Positions 1 through 9,780 of a DNA stretch of 64,000 nt are shown here, piece after piece. This DNA comes from Paracentrotus lividus (taxonomy: Eukaryota; Echinodermata; Echinoidea; Camarodonta; Echinidae). The translations under genes were made by a program, and so were the position numbers. The stretch spans positions 2,929,946-2,993,945 of the forward strand of contig CALNVZ010000649.1 in NCBI GenBank assembly GCA_940671915.1. The letters run 5' to 3'. The stretch's first letter is position 1. Every line of letters begins with the position of its first letter. A model generated the notes under the pieces. The model searched no databases. It had not been told where the DNA came from and worked only from the letters and a program-made list of their open reading frames with translations.

Positions 1-1884
1 CTGTAATAAATCACTCCCATTGTTTAGATTGGATGCTTGATCTGCATAATTTTAATGAAAGTCAGAAAAACCTTGTAATTTGCAATTTTGCTTGTTCATT
101 ACTTTTGAAGGAGCAATTTACAAAACAAAACAAATTGATGTCATTTACTAGGCTTAGGAAATACCTTGTTATAGAATGATGTAAATGGTTACTGGTAGGA
201 AGAAGTTCTTGGAATGCTCTGGGTGCTTTCTTAGGGCAGATTAGCTAAGTCAGGTAATATTAGACTTCATTGAGACTTCATTGTAATTTGCACTATATAA
301 AGACTGAGTAGTAATAATACTTTTTGTTATATTATTGTAATGTGGTCATACATTGTAAGATTTGTATTAGTGGAAATTTAATGAGCTGTACAAAACATGT
401 ACTGTATATGTAAGCAAACATCATCTACAGCTACATGTCATTTTAGAACTAATACCTCTTACAGATTAATTATTATTTTTTGTTTAAATTTAAATCATGT
501 AGGGGTCCTGCCTGAAGAGGAATTGCTTCTACTATTTGATGGAGATAATGGAGAAGTTAGCCTCAAACTGGTCCTTGAGGTGTGCAATAGAACTCAACTA
601 ACAACCCTTTAATTCGTGGATGCTACCAGGGCTATGACCCTGTCTCTGTGCTCCATTAAGTTCTTCCCCCGCTTGCAAGGTAACTCAAGATGCTGCAGAA
701 ACAGAAATGGAGGTTTGTACAAATTAAGATTTCCAAAAGATCAGGGGTGATTCACTAAACAGCCAAACTTAATCCTACCTGGGATAAAATCAATTTTAAG
801 ATCAATAGTCATGATATATGTAGTTCCATGTAGGTCTTTAACTTTGATGTTATCTGTTAGTGATTCACCCCCAGGTCTACCAGTACTTAAAGACCGTGTC
901 ATCCTTTTGCAGGCAAAAATCTTACATTTCTAGTTTTTGAGAGGATTTAGTAGTATATCAATGACTATATCTTCCATTGACCATTAGCGCAGAGAATAAT
1001 GCACGCTGATACGCCGTGTGTATATTGCTGATGTTGATGGAGAGCTGGTCTAGATTGGTAGTCAGATTTTTGTTTCGTATTACTGATCTAGGCAACCTAT
1101 TACAGTAAGATTGAATAGACAGTATAGGTCAATCATATTCTAAAGTTATGCCAGGTTGCATTAGTTTTCGCAATTTGTGAAAAAGGATGACACTACCTTT
1201 AAGGATGAAAAATGAGAATCAAAGCCTGAAAATGTTTTTGTTCAATTGAAAGAAAAGAAGTGGTATTCAAATAATGTGCAGGAAATGCAAAAGTATAAAC
1301 ATTGAATTTACTTACCAATCTAGAAATGAAATATTTGGGAACATTAATGTAGCATTTAAATGTATGTTTCATCATGCTCTTTTAAAAATGAAGTTTATAC
1401 AATGTATAATGACAACTTTATGATTAAAATGAAGGAAGTACAAGTAATATCTTAGTTCACTAAAGCATGAAAACCCAGATTGATAACAATCTCTGTTATT
1501 TCAGTAGCCTTTTTTCTTTTAAACCTTCATTCAGTTAGCAGGGATTTTAGTTAAGGACAACGTGTCCAGCCTGAACAACAATTGCAACAAAAATTAGGCC
1601 CACCCTTGAGATCTCGGCCGTCGACCGTTCGATCATAAAAATGTTGACAAACAGCCTGAAAAGATGAAATCTCCGGAGGCATGAAATACCCCTTTAAAAC
1701 TTAAACTTCAACATTATAATTCTTCCAACCTTTTGGGATGAATAATAGGTTAGTTTCAAGGCGTTTAGTAAAAAATAAAATATTTTAAAAAATGTCCATG
1801 CAATTTTATTGTTTCATATTTTGCCACTCGTTTTTTTTTTATTTTTTAAACAGGTCATAAGCCATAAGACGTTTTTTCCTTGAG
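1..1884. other. AT-rich non-coding stretch
   Basis: No convincing gene was found on either strand, apart from a weak armadillo-like open segment at 485-612 listed separately. The rest is AT-rich intron-like or intergenic sequence. If the KIFAP3-like exons further right belong to a gene entering from the left, this would be intron. Confidence 0.5.
485..612 (+). pseudogene. possible armadillo-like exon remnant
   Basis: A short open segment follows an acceptor-like TAG near 498. It reads GVLPEEELLLLFDGDNGE and continues into a leucine-rich stretch with LKLVLEV, ending at a stop near 610. The spacing of GxLP, a Leu-rich helix, a DN turn and a second Leu-rich helix resembles one armadillo repeat. 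KIFAP3 has a comparable GLLP...DN repeat upstream of the exon recognised at 4366, so this could be a diverged upstream exon of the same locus. The match is weak and could be chance. No donor site could be fixed with confidence. Confidence 0.18.
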
Positions 1885-1997
1885 AAGAATGGTTCGAGGC
1901 TATCGAATCCGGGGCAATCAATGGCTCGCTTTGGAAGTCTCACGATTTTTCGGGCTGTTTTCTCCCAACCATTGTCAGGAAGACGGCCGCTACATAT
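1885..1997 (+). CDS. tyrosine-recombinase-like exon (part 1)
   Basis: The candidate exon lies between a pyrimidine-rich acceptor (tttttccttgag, AG at 1883-1884) and a consensus donor (gtaaga at 1998). Read in the frame of GAA at 1887 it gives EEWFEAIESG, then FLPTIVRKTAATY. The T-x-x-RK-x-x-AT pattern is typical of the region holding the second catalytic arginine in tyrosine recombinases of the Crypton/DIRS type. It ends in phase 0 and joins in frame to the next candidate exon, which carries the matching His...Tyr box. Family assignment rests on this motif pair. It may be a relic of a mobile element or a domesticated gene. Upstream catalytic regions were not found. Confidence 0.4.
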
Positions 1998-2436
1998 GTA
2001 AGATACAGTTAAATTTAATTGAATTTTCCTTTCTGAGTATATTATTCATTTTGAAATGCGGTTGCATTAATTATAGATTTTTCGAAAATATTGTGTTCAT
2101 CTACCAATTTTTCTAGTATGCCCTTAAAAAATTGGTGAGAAGCCATAAGAAGGCTGCAAGGTGAATTTATTGAATTGGTATTATTCATTTCTCACCTCTT
2201 AATTCGAAATTATTTTTGGGGGTTGTTTGAATAATCATGCAGCTCATAAAATTACCTTATAACATTTATGTGATTTGGAATATATTGAAATATGAAATGT
2301 ATGTGTATCATTTGTGTGGATAAATCTTAATTTCAAAATCTTGTATTAATAACTTTCAAAACTTTATTCCAGCAATTAGTTTAATGTTATTTCAAGTAAT
2401 TTGATTGCAAAGTTTTTGAAAATTTTTGCATTGTAG

Positions 2437-2588
2437 GCCAGCTCTAAATTTCCTCCAAATGAAGCGGAAGATGTAGTAGAGTATATGTGTCATTCGTCTC
2501 AGACTGCCAAGAAGTACTATGCTGCGACCCGACAAAAGGGAGGGAGACGGCGAGCAGCAAATGCCTCCGCAAAATGTGGGAAGAAAAG
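2437..2588 (+). CDS. tyrosine-recombinase-like exon (part 2)
   Basis: The exon starts after a TAG acceptor at 2434-2436 and is in frame with the 1885-1997 exon. It reads ASSKFPPNEAEDVVEYMCHS, then SQTAKKYYAATRQKGGRRR and a basic Ala/Lys tail. The M-C-H-S-x-x-T-A-x-x-Y-Y string fits the C-terminal box of tyrosine recombinases (GHSsxxTaxxYY), with His as a catalytic residue and the second Tyr the likely nucleophile. A donor (gtatga) follows at 2589. If it is not used, the frame stops about seven codons later. The very basic tail is unusual. The rest of the enzyme is missing, so function is doubtful. Confidence 0.42.
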
Positions 2589-3805
2589 GTATGAAAATTA
2601 TTCAATTTAAAAATAAAGAAAATATGTACATGTAAGCTTGTAGTGCACTTCAGCTATTATTCAATTCCTTGTTCTTTTATTTCAAGTACAACATTGAAAT
2701 ATCATATTGCAATTTACAGAAAATTATAAGTAAGCCTTTATCCCTAATGTCACCCACCCCCTTAGCCAAAATTAGTCAAAGTTAAAATTTCCTTTAAAAA
2801 AAGCCCGGTCATAATAATGTGGTGAACCGTAAAAAGGGCTGTTGTATTTTGTTAAATTAATGGATCCCGCTTCCCCCTCAGTCTTGACTCGGGACGTGGG
2901 ACTCCTTCAAGCCCGTGACGATTTCTCCAAGCTCATTATGTCAACAGATGACCATACCATGGTGAAGCATTCATTGGAAATCACTTAACCAAGTGTTGTA
3001 AGGTAGGTTACTCTTGGAAATATTTGTGGAACGTTAAATTCCACGGATTTAGTGAAAAAGTCGGCATGCACAAATTAAAAAGCTTGAGAATATATGAGCT
3101 TTCTTATGCTACATGTACAGCCACACAGACACTTATGTTTATTTATGTTTTTGTTGTTTTATCATTATTTTATCTTCTGTTCTATCATTTCTTACGTATT
3201 TCTTTGTTTTATTGGATGGACGAAATTATCACTATTTCCACTGCTGACTTTGGACGCATGACCTGGATCCTCTAATTGTAAAGCATCAACTCAGTCCTGA
3301 TTAACTCAACCTAAATGTCTGTGTGACTGTAGCATTACAAGTATAAATGTTTTTAACAGGTGTGAATGTGGTAGTGGAGCGTTGAGCAGGAATTGGCTGA
3401 CATTAACAAATTTTAGCATAATTATTCTTCACAAATGTTCTGCAATAAATTTTTTTCGCAAAAAAAACAAAACAAAGGAAAACAAACAAAAGGTAAATAA
3501 GAAAGAAATACATAAAGAAATTGATTTGGATACCAGAATTTTTCTCAGATACAATTGTTAGGAATGCTACATGTATAAAGAATAATTACAAAATGTACAC
3601 CAAAATTAGCGATCTAGGAACTTCATTTTGTGAATTAGAGCCAAGTATGATTTTATGCATAAATTAGCATGATTAATTGATATGAAATAAATTGATACTA
3701 GTTTGGAAAAATTAAGAGTGTGTAGATCATAACCGTCTTGACAGCTTCCAAAACACCCCAGTTTGATTGGGGCTAAACTTCTACATGTATTTACCTCTAT
3801 TACAG
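2589..3805 (+). other. non-coding, AT-rich
   Basis: I see no supported gene. A short open frame at 3024-3275 is hydrophobic, lacks splice or family support, and looks like chance. An A-rich AAC/AAAC patch lies near 3460-3500. Confidence 0.5.
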
Positions 3806-3936
3806 CCAACGGTCATTGCTGGGCTAACCAAGCGTCCATTGGCCACACTATGGGAGTCGGGGAGAAGGACTTGCGTGCATCTGAGGAATTTCTACAATTG
3901 GCAGCAATGTCAGGCGATAATTGCATCTGCATATGA
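3806..3936 (+). pseudogene. possible transposase-like fragment
   Basis: After a good acceptor (ttacctctattacag) one frame reads NGHCWANQASIGHTMGVGEK, then DLRASEEFLQLAAMSGDNC, and stops at 3934-3936. The order NGHxW...Q.xIG....G.G.L...A...SG.N resembles a block I associate with uncharacterised metazoan transposon-encoded proteins. A second frame is also open across the same stretch, which weakens the call. It is probably a relic. No neighbouring domains were found. Confidence 0.25.
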
Positions 3937-4361
3937 CACTCCACTTTGCAGACTGCCATACCGCCATAAGTTGTACCCAATGGATGTCTGCTGAAGAACT
4001 ACTAACAAGTTGGTAGTGTTAGAATTTAGTATTTTCATTTATAAAAATTACAGTAAAATATTTTTATTATTGGAGTAATGTATCATATGGATTAGATATT
4101 TTTTTTATTTTTTTTTTATCTCACACTCATTTTTGCACAAGCCAATTTTTACATTCTTGTAAACAATGCATTTTACCTGCTGTGAACATTTTTAAATTCT
4201 GTCAATTTTGCAATCAAATAACTTATTTTGGGATGTAAAATGAATTTAAGATTTCATTTTATTGAATTGTTATTACCTCCAATTGTCCAAAACAAAGGTG
4301 AAACAGATTTTCCCCCCCCAATTGCCTAACACCTCTCCCTCTCTTATTTTTTGTCTTATAA

Positions 4362-4496
<135 letters not shown>

Positions 4497-4751
4497 GTAA
4501 GCTTGCTCTCATGCAGATATTTGCCTGAGGTAAATTGAACATGTTTTACTGTGGGTGATAGATCGTTTGGTCAATTCCAGTGTAATGCACATGACAGTCA
4601 ACTAAATTTTTGATCTTCAAAACTTCTTGAAACAAAATTAACAATCCTGAAACACATTTTATACATTTCATCAGGTATAAAATATCATCAGTTTCATTTT
4701 GATCAAATTTTTATGCTATATTACTAGAAATAGATTTAACAATGGTTCTGC

Positions 4752-4904
4752 CAGGATGCTGTAACACAAAGGTTTGCAATCAATTGCAGATTTGAAGGAA
4801 TGGTTGTAATTGGTTGCTGGTGAGTATTTTGACTAAAAGGCTTAATTGTGATTGGCTATTGCCAATTTGCGATGGATTGCAAACCTTTTTGTTACAGAAT
4901 CCTG
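4752..4904. mobile_element. MITE-like inverted repeat (family with GTAACACAAAG ends)
   Basis: The left end CAGGATGCTGTAACACAAAG and the right end, read on the opposite strand as CAGGATTCTGTAACAAAAAG, form an inverted repeat of about 35 bases around a short centre. It is too short to encode protein. The ends resemble those of the element at 7039-7276, so the two probably belong to one family. Confidence 0.6.
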
Positions 4905-5280
4905 ATTCTAATTCAGGTTCATTCATCTAATATGAATAGCATGTTGGAACTTTCCTCTATACAGTGCCTTACTAATAGAACCAGTTACAGGCCTTAAATT
5001 TCATCAGTTAAAGGGCAAGGCCATTTTTTCATAGGGCACTTTTTCTTAAGTACATCATCAATGCAAATGTCTGGAAAGGGCATTAAAATCTCCAAGGCCA
5101 AATAGGGCATTTTGGAAGAGGCATTAAGGCCAATAAGGGGGCATCCAAGGCTGTGGCTGTCGATTAATTTAAGCCCTGCAGTTCTATATTTTTGGTATCA
5201 ATCATTTAACTGGACTTTATAGTTTAAGACTCTGTTATCAGGACATTTATCTTGGGGAAGGAAAATGAGGTGATCCTATA

Positions 5281-5797
5281 CAGTGCGTCCCAGATAATAG
5301 TATACCCAACTTTGAGAGCCTCATATTAAGATTGTATAACTTATGTGTAATTAATTTTAATTTCATGACAAAGATTAACTCATATTCTATTTAATGATAC
5401 CAAAATCATACCGATACTGTCATGGATGACTTAACACTCGAGTGTTTAAAAACATTGGTCAAAATTGATCTGTACCAAGTTGTCTGAGAAGCAGCCCTGG
5501 CTTTCTGATCATTCATTGTTTGTTTGAGGTCAGCCTTCCTGAGTCCATTCGTTAGGCACAAAGGATTACTTGATCTATTGAAATGCAAGGGCTGCTTTTG
5601 CTCAAACTTGGGACAGGGCACTTTTTAAGCTTGTTTTTTAAAGCCCAACTGCTTAGTCATCCGTCACAACACAGGTATAAGTTTGGTATCATTGAAAAGA
5701 ATATGAGTTGCTCTTCATCATGACATATCTTTCAAGGTCACACAAGCTAGAATATTTTAATATGAGGCTCTCAAAGTTGGGTATACTTTTTTTCCCC
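5281..5797. mobile_element. foldback MITE starting CAGTGCGTCCC, right tip lost
   Basis: It begins after a TA with CAGTGCGTCCCAGATAATAG. The arm GTATACCCAACTTTGAGAGC and the sequence after it recur inverted at 5757-5790, and the similarity of the arms runs inward for about 130 bases. The expected right terminal GGGACGCACTG is absent: sequence diverges after a poly-T at about 5787. The same terminal motif bounds the larger element at 18843-19510. Only chance ORFs occur. Confidence 0.65.
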
Positions 5798-6356
5798 AGA
5801 TTTATGGTCTTCACTACATCCACCGGTAGATCTTGTTGACTGCTCTTTAAAAAGCACAGTTGACCTTTCCTTAGCCTATATGCATGTACCCTAGGTTCAA
5901 AAAGTTTTTGCCGAGAAATGAGCCCATCAACTTCAGAATCTGACTTTGATAATCAGTAGAGTCTTTAAATTTTCTTTTATCTGAAGGCTTTTGAACCTTG
6001 CCTAGCATAAGATCTTGTCCTATATCTCAAGTCTCCCCTCGATCTTGTCATCTCCATTTTCTTTTTTCAAAAGAACAGTTCAGATCTCCTAAACCTACAT
6101 TGCATACAGTCCAGGGTCAGAAAGCTCTCTCCTAAATTAAACCAATTAATTTTAGGATCTGAATTTGGCAAAAGATATAGTTTTGAAATTCAATTTTAAC
6201 TGCAGGCTCAGACACCCTGCATATCATTAGACCTTGTCCTCTGCCCTGTCTCCCTGAGATCTTGTCATCTTCTCTGTTTTCTTTCAAAAGAACAGTTCAG
6301 CTTTCCTTTGCTTATACACATCCTGGTTTAGAAAGCTCTTTCCTGAATCAGAGTCA

Positions 6357-6590
6357 ATTCAATTTCAATTCAATTCAATTTATTAACCATAAAAAGCAAA
6401 CATGTACAAAGAAATATACATAAGATAAATCAGATTAAACATAAATGCATAATATGGTCTGGACCACAAAGAAGCAAAGTGCTTATAAAGCGTGGCCCAA
6501 AAATGTACATACAAAATAAACATTTAATATAAGAATGCTGCTAAAAATAACAAACACACACACACATACACATCACACACACACCCAGGC
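6357..6590 (-). mobile_element. non-LTR retrotransposon tail, (TTGAA)n-ended
   Basis: This block is present only in unit 1 of the tandem duplication. Unit 2 has the uninterrupted site (gagtcatttaacttagg). Read on the minus strand it ends with GGTTAATAAATTGAATTGAA and further ATTGA repeats, like the simple-repeat 3' tail of many invertebrate LINEs/SINEs, with ATTCAA at both edges as a possible target duplication. It also holds a CA-rich tract (6552-6583). It has no coding sequence, so it is a 5'-truncated or non-autonomous copy. Confidence 0.6.
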
Positions 6591-6775
6591 ATTCAACTTT
6601 AGGTTCTGAAATTAACAAACAGTAGAGTCTTGGAATCTACTTTGAACTGCAGTCTCAAGAATTTAAAATCTAATTCTATTCCCAGTCTCCCCTAGATCTT
6701 ATCATCTCCTCTGTTTGCTTTCAAGAACACAGTTCACTTTTCACTAGCCTATATCTTGTTTCCATCTTACCTCAG

Positions 6776-6858
6776 GCCCCAGCACACCTGATTGATCGGC
6801 TGTATGATAAAAAGGCTGAGACGAGAAAAATTTTGATAACACGCTGGATATCATATTG
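6776..6858 (+). pseudogene. KIFAP3: KIFAP3-like exon, copy 1, one base short
   Basis: The exon follows an acceptor (cttacctcag) and precedes a consensus donor (gtgagt). It reads APAHLIDRLYDKKAETRK, matching the vertebrate KIFAP3 block that starts APAYLIDLMHDKNNEIRK. The downstream half, DNTLDII, is present but in the next frame. The exon is 83 bases where the family pattern needs 84, so one base is missing in the aaaaattttgat stretch. With the base present, the end would be phase 0 and join the exon at 17918 to give DII-x-EFDEVW, as in relatives. As it stands, translation runs off frame into TGA at the donor. Confidence 0.75.
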
Positions 6859-7038
6859 GTGAGTTCACATTGCACTCAAAGTTCTGCTTGCAATTAGACT
6901 TTGATAATCAGTAGAGTCTTTAAATTTTCTTTTATCTGAAGGCTTTTGAACCTTGCCTAGCATAAGATCTTGTCCTATATCTCAAGTCTCCCCTCGATCT
7001 TGTCATCCCCATCTTCTTCTTTCAAAAGAACAGTTCAG

Positions 7039-7276
7039 TGGGATGTAACACAAAGACTTACGATTGATAAAAAGTTACGATTGATTTTTTCTAGGTAGCC
7101 TCATCATGGACAGGATGCTCCAAAGTTGATGATCTTAATCCTAACTCTAGCCCTAACCCTACTTTTAATCATATCCAAATCCTAATCCATGACTGTACCC
7201 GGTTTCCAAATGAGTCTACCGAGAAAAAAATCAATCATAACTTCTTATCAGTCGTTAGTCTTTGTGTTACAGGGCA
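7039..7276. mobile_element. MITE inserted in unit 2 (GTAACACAAAG ends)
   Basis: This block is absent from the matching place in unit 1, where aacagttcag runs straight into atctcctaaa, so both edges are visible. The left end is TGGGATGTAACACAAAGACT. The right end is the inverse, CTTTGTGTTACAGGGCA. CAG flanks both sides, suggesting a 3-base target duplication. Inner arms repeat ATCAATCATAACTT-like sequence in inverse. It is non-coding, and a CCTAAC-rich patch lies in the centre. Confidence 0.75.
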
Positions 7277-7692
7277 CAGATCTCCTAAATTAACCCAATT
7301 AATTTTAGGATCTGAATTTGGGGAAAATATGGTTTTGAAATTCAATTTTATCTTCAGGCTCAGACACCCTGCATATCACTAGACCTTGTCCTCTGCCCTG
7401 TCTCCCTGAGATCTTGTCATCTTCTCCGTTTTCTTTCAAAAGAATAGTTCAGGTTTCCTTTGCTTATACACATCCTGGTTTAGAAAGCTCTTTCCTGAAT
7501 CAGAGTCATTTAACTTAGGATCTGAAATTAACAAGCAGTAGAGTCTTGGAATCTACTTTGAACTGCAGTCTCAAGAATTTAAAAATCTAATTCTATCCCC
7601 AGTCTCCCCTAGATCTTATCATCTCCTCTGTCTGCTTTCAAGAACACAGTTCACTTTTCTTTAGCCTATATCTTGTTTCCATCTTACCTCAG

Positions 7693-7775
7693 GCCCCAGC
7701 ACACCTGATTGATCTGCTGTATGATAAAAAGGCTGAGACGAGAAAAGTTTTGATAACACGCTGGATATCGTATTG
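7693..7775 (+). pseudogene. KIFAP3: KIFAP3-like exon, copy 2, same base missing
   Basis: This is the second copy of the 6776-6858 exon, in unit 2 of the tandem duplication. It reads APAHLIDLLYDKKAETRKV and then shifts frame before DNTLDIV. Its LIDLLYDK is slightly nearer to vertebrate KIFAP3 than copy 1. Acceptor and donor are kept. It has the same 83-base length and the same position of shortening (aaaagttttgat), so the lesion probably preceded the duplication, unless it is a repeated sequencing artefact in the T run. Confidence 0.75.
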
Positions 7776-7814
7776 GTGAGTTCACATCGCACTCAAAGTT
7801 CTGCTTGCAATTAG

Positions 7815-8512
7815 AGATCGCATGCACAAGGGTCAACAGAGACTGCAACCCCAAGCACCTCTTAAGCATGAGATTCTTCTGTTGAGACATCTAGCAGACG
7901 CGAAACTCGTAAATCATTACAACAAAGCCCAAAATTGCCTGTGGCCTTGGTTCACTTTTAGGGGTATAACACCTCTCTGGAGTGATCTTTTAATATTATG
8001 ACAAAATTGAATGAGGTATAATACAGTGATTCAGATGCACTTATGTCATAAAGGTGGTTGGGCGGAAGAAAAAGAAGAAGAACTACAGCTTTGGCATGAG
8101 AAACCCAATCTCTAGCGGGAGAGCATGAGATTAAAAAAAAAAAAAAAAATTGCCTATTGGCGGGAGATCTCACGCCAAAGCGGGAAAGTTGGAGTCTCTG
8201 TGTCAATAGAGGTTTTGGCTAAGGTACATTTATCGTCTAGTGGTAGTATCATACGACTGGGGATGCAAAGTAGGTACCAGGCCGATGGCTGATATTTTTT
8301 CAAAATGCGACCCGGACATGGGATATTTTTATATTTTACGATATTGTAAGAAAATATACTGCAATAAATCCCATTGATAAACCATATTGATTTTAAAATA
8401 TGTTGTTGGAGTATGTAACATCATATCAATATGCCAGCCTGAATGTTGGAACCACATTAAAATCGAGTCTTTACTCGCCACAATAACCCAGACATTCGTT
8501 TCGATTAGTTAA
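7815..8512. other. non-coding, with poly-A run
   Basis: No gene is supported. There is a poly-A run at about 8133-8149. The segment near 8230-8250 (cgtctagtggtagtatcat) resembles a tRNA D-arm but has no B box. Confidence 0.5.
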
Positions 8513-8722
8513 GTGGGTAAACAGAGAAAAGGGGGATTAAGGAGGGGTTGTCACATGTTTAGACCAGATCCCTGTATAAACCATATGGGCAGACCCCAAA
8601 AATGGTATTCGCCCAAGGAAACCTGCAAATGGGGATTAATGTTTGCAATCTTGCTGGAGGAATGGACAATAATCTCAGGAGAAGTATATGGAAAGCTCGT
8701 TGACAGCTTCGAAAACTGAAAA
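8513..8722 (+). pseudogene. Tc1-type transposase C-terminal remnant
   Basis: The reading frame ends in FAILLEEWTIISGEVYGKLV followed by DSFEN and a stop. This matches the last part of Tc1-family transposases (…EEW..I..E...KLVDSM..R…). Upstream, PDPCINHMGR may be a decayed form of the SPDLNPIEN motif that carries one catalytic acid. Most of the protein is missing. The position just before an inner direct repeat (8772) is the normal layout of such elements. Confidence 0.55.
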
Positions 8723-8771
8723 AATGAAAAATAAAGCAAAGTACAGGCAGCACCATCACCAATTTTGGTTA

Positions 8772-9780
8772 GTGTATGTAAACATTTGACCCATTGAATT
8801 TATCCAAACTGAAGTAAGGTCAACCATATATATGTTTCTAAATATCTTAAATTAGAACATACTCTCTGAAAACAAATTAGATATGATACTTAACCATATT
8901 CATGAAAATAAATAATGGCCAATGTTCTTAGGGTGGAAAAAATTGTATTTGGGCAATTCCACGGTTAGTCACATTACACTTTTAGGTGCCAATTTTGTAA
9001 CTTGGCCTCGTACCAGCTGTTACAAGAATGGATCTTTCTTTAAAGTTTATACTTTGATTTAACCTGACAACCATAGCTTTAAATAACAATATAAGAAATG
9101 TTGCAGGCTTTTTCCTGTGACGTCACAAAAGGTTAAAAATCGGTTAGTCGCATTACACAAAATGGACAACTGAAGGAAAAAAATCCACTTGTTACCAAAA
9201 AATATTTTGCTCAAATCATAATACTTCTGCCAGTTTTATTCTGCACCACCTAACCAAATATTCAAGTATCAAGTCAGCCATTTAGAGTTGGTTAACAATT
9301 TAAAGTATTCTTTAAAGATCAATAAATGTCGGTTAGTCGCATTACGGTTAGTCGCATTACAGTATTTTTGTGCGACTTTTTTGGTTATTTCAACCCCTTG
9401 TCATGAATTAAATGTCATTATTGACCTTTAAATACAGAAATATATCCACCCTTCTCCATTTAGTGAAAGTTTCAAGAAAAAATATCAAAAAAATCTTGTG
9501 TAATTTGAATTTTAGTGAATTTTTTTCATGTAGTCCCCACATTGAATTTTAATGGTGGATCTAGTTCTCGAGGATGTGAGCGAAATTGAAAAATAATTTT
9601 TATTGATTTTGAAAGAGTTGTATGAGCCATTAACACCTATGGGCAATTAGATAAGTGATAGGTCATAGAATAAACCTCAGAGAGACATTTTTAATTTTTG
9701 ACAAATGTCCTAGTTGGCGTGGAATTGCCCATTTATATGTTTTCTTACCAGGTGTATGTAAACTTTTGGCCTCAACTGTA
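8772..9780 (+). mobile_element. right end of a Tc1-type transposon (IR/DR structure)
   Basis: An inner repeat GTGTATGTAAACATTTGACC lies at about 8775, and the outer end GTGTATGTAAACTTTTGGCC runs to CAACTGTA at 9780, next to TA. This inner/outer direct repeat pair is the known arrangement of Sleeping Beauty-like Tc1 elements. The present spacing is about 1 kb, but removing the nested element at 8951-9730 and its 4-base duplication leaves about 220 bases, the usual spacing. The left end was not found. Confidence 0.7.
8951..9730. mobile_element. non-autonomous element nested in the Tc1 end
   Basis: The 13-base inverted termini are GGGCAATTCCACG (8951-8963) and CGTGGAATTGCCC (9718-9730), flanked by ATTT on both sides (8947-8950 and 9731-9734). 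Inside, CGGTTAGTCGCATTAC or a one-base variant occurs four times: next to the left terminus (8962-8977), at 9141-9156, and twice in tandem at 9330-9360. Such subterminal repeats could be transposase-binding sites. No transposase is encoded. Confidence 0.65.

Larger units (their letters stand above)
5943..7814 (+). repeat. tandem duplication (two units of about 0.92-0.96 kb)
   Basis: Unit 1 (5943-6897) and unit 2 (6898-7814) both start with ACTTTGATAATCAGTAGAGT and end with CTGCTTGCAATTAG. Each ends with a copy of the 83-base KIFAP3-like exon. Within each unit a shorter element (gatcttgtcatctcc followed by caaaagaacagttcag) recurs about three times, so the unit is itself built from older tandem repeats. 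The copies differ by point changes and by two clean insertions, one private to each unit (6357-6590 and 7039-7276). Confidence 0.85.

Noticed and set aside
8222..8275. tRNA-like segment (cgtctagtggtagtatcat)
   Set aside because: It looks like a D-arm, but no B box or closing acceptor stem follows at tRNA distance.
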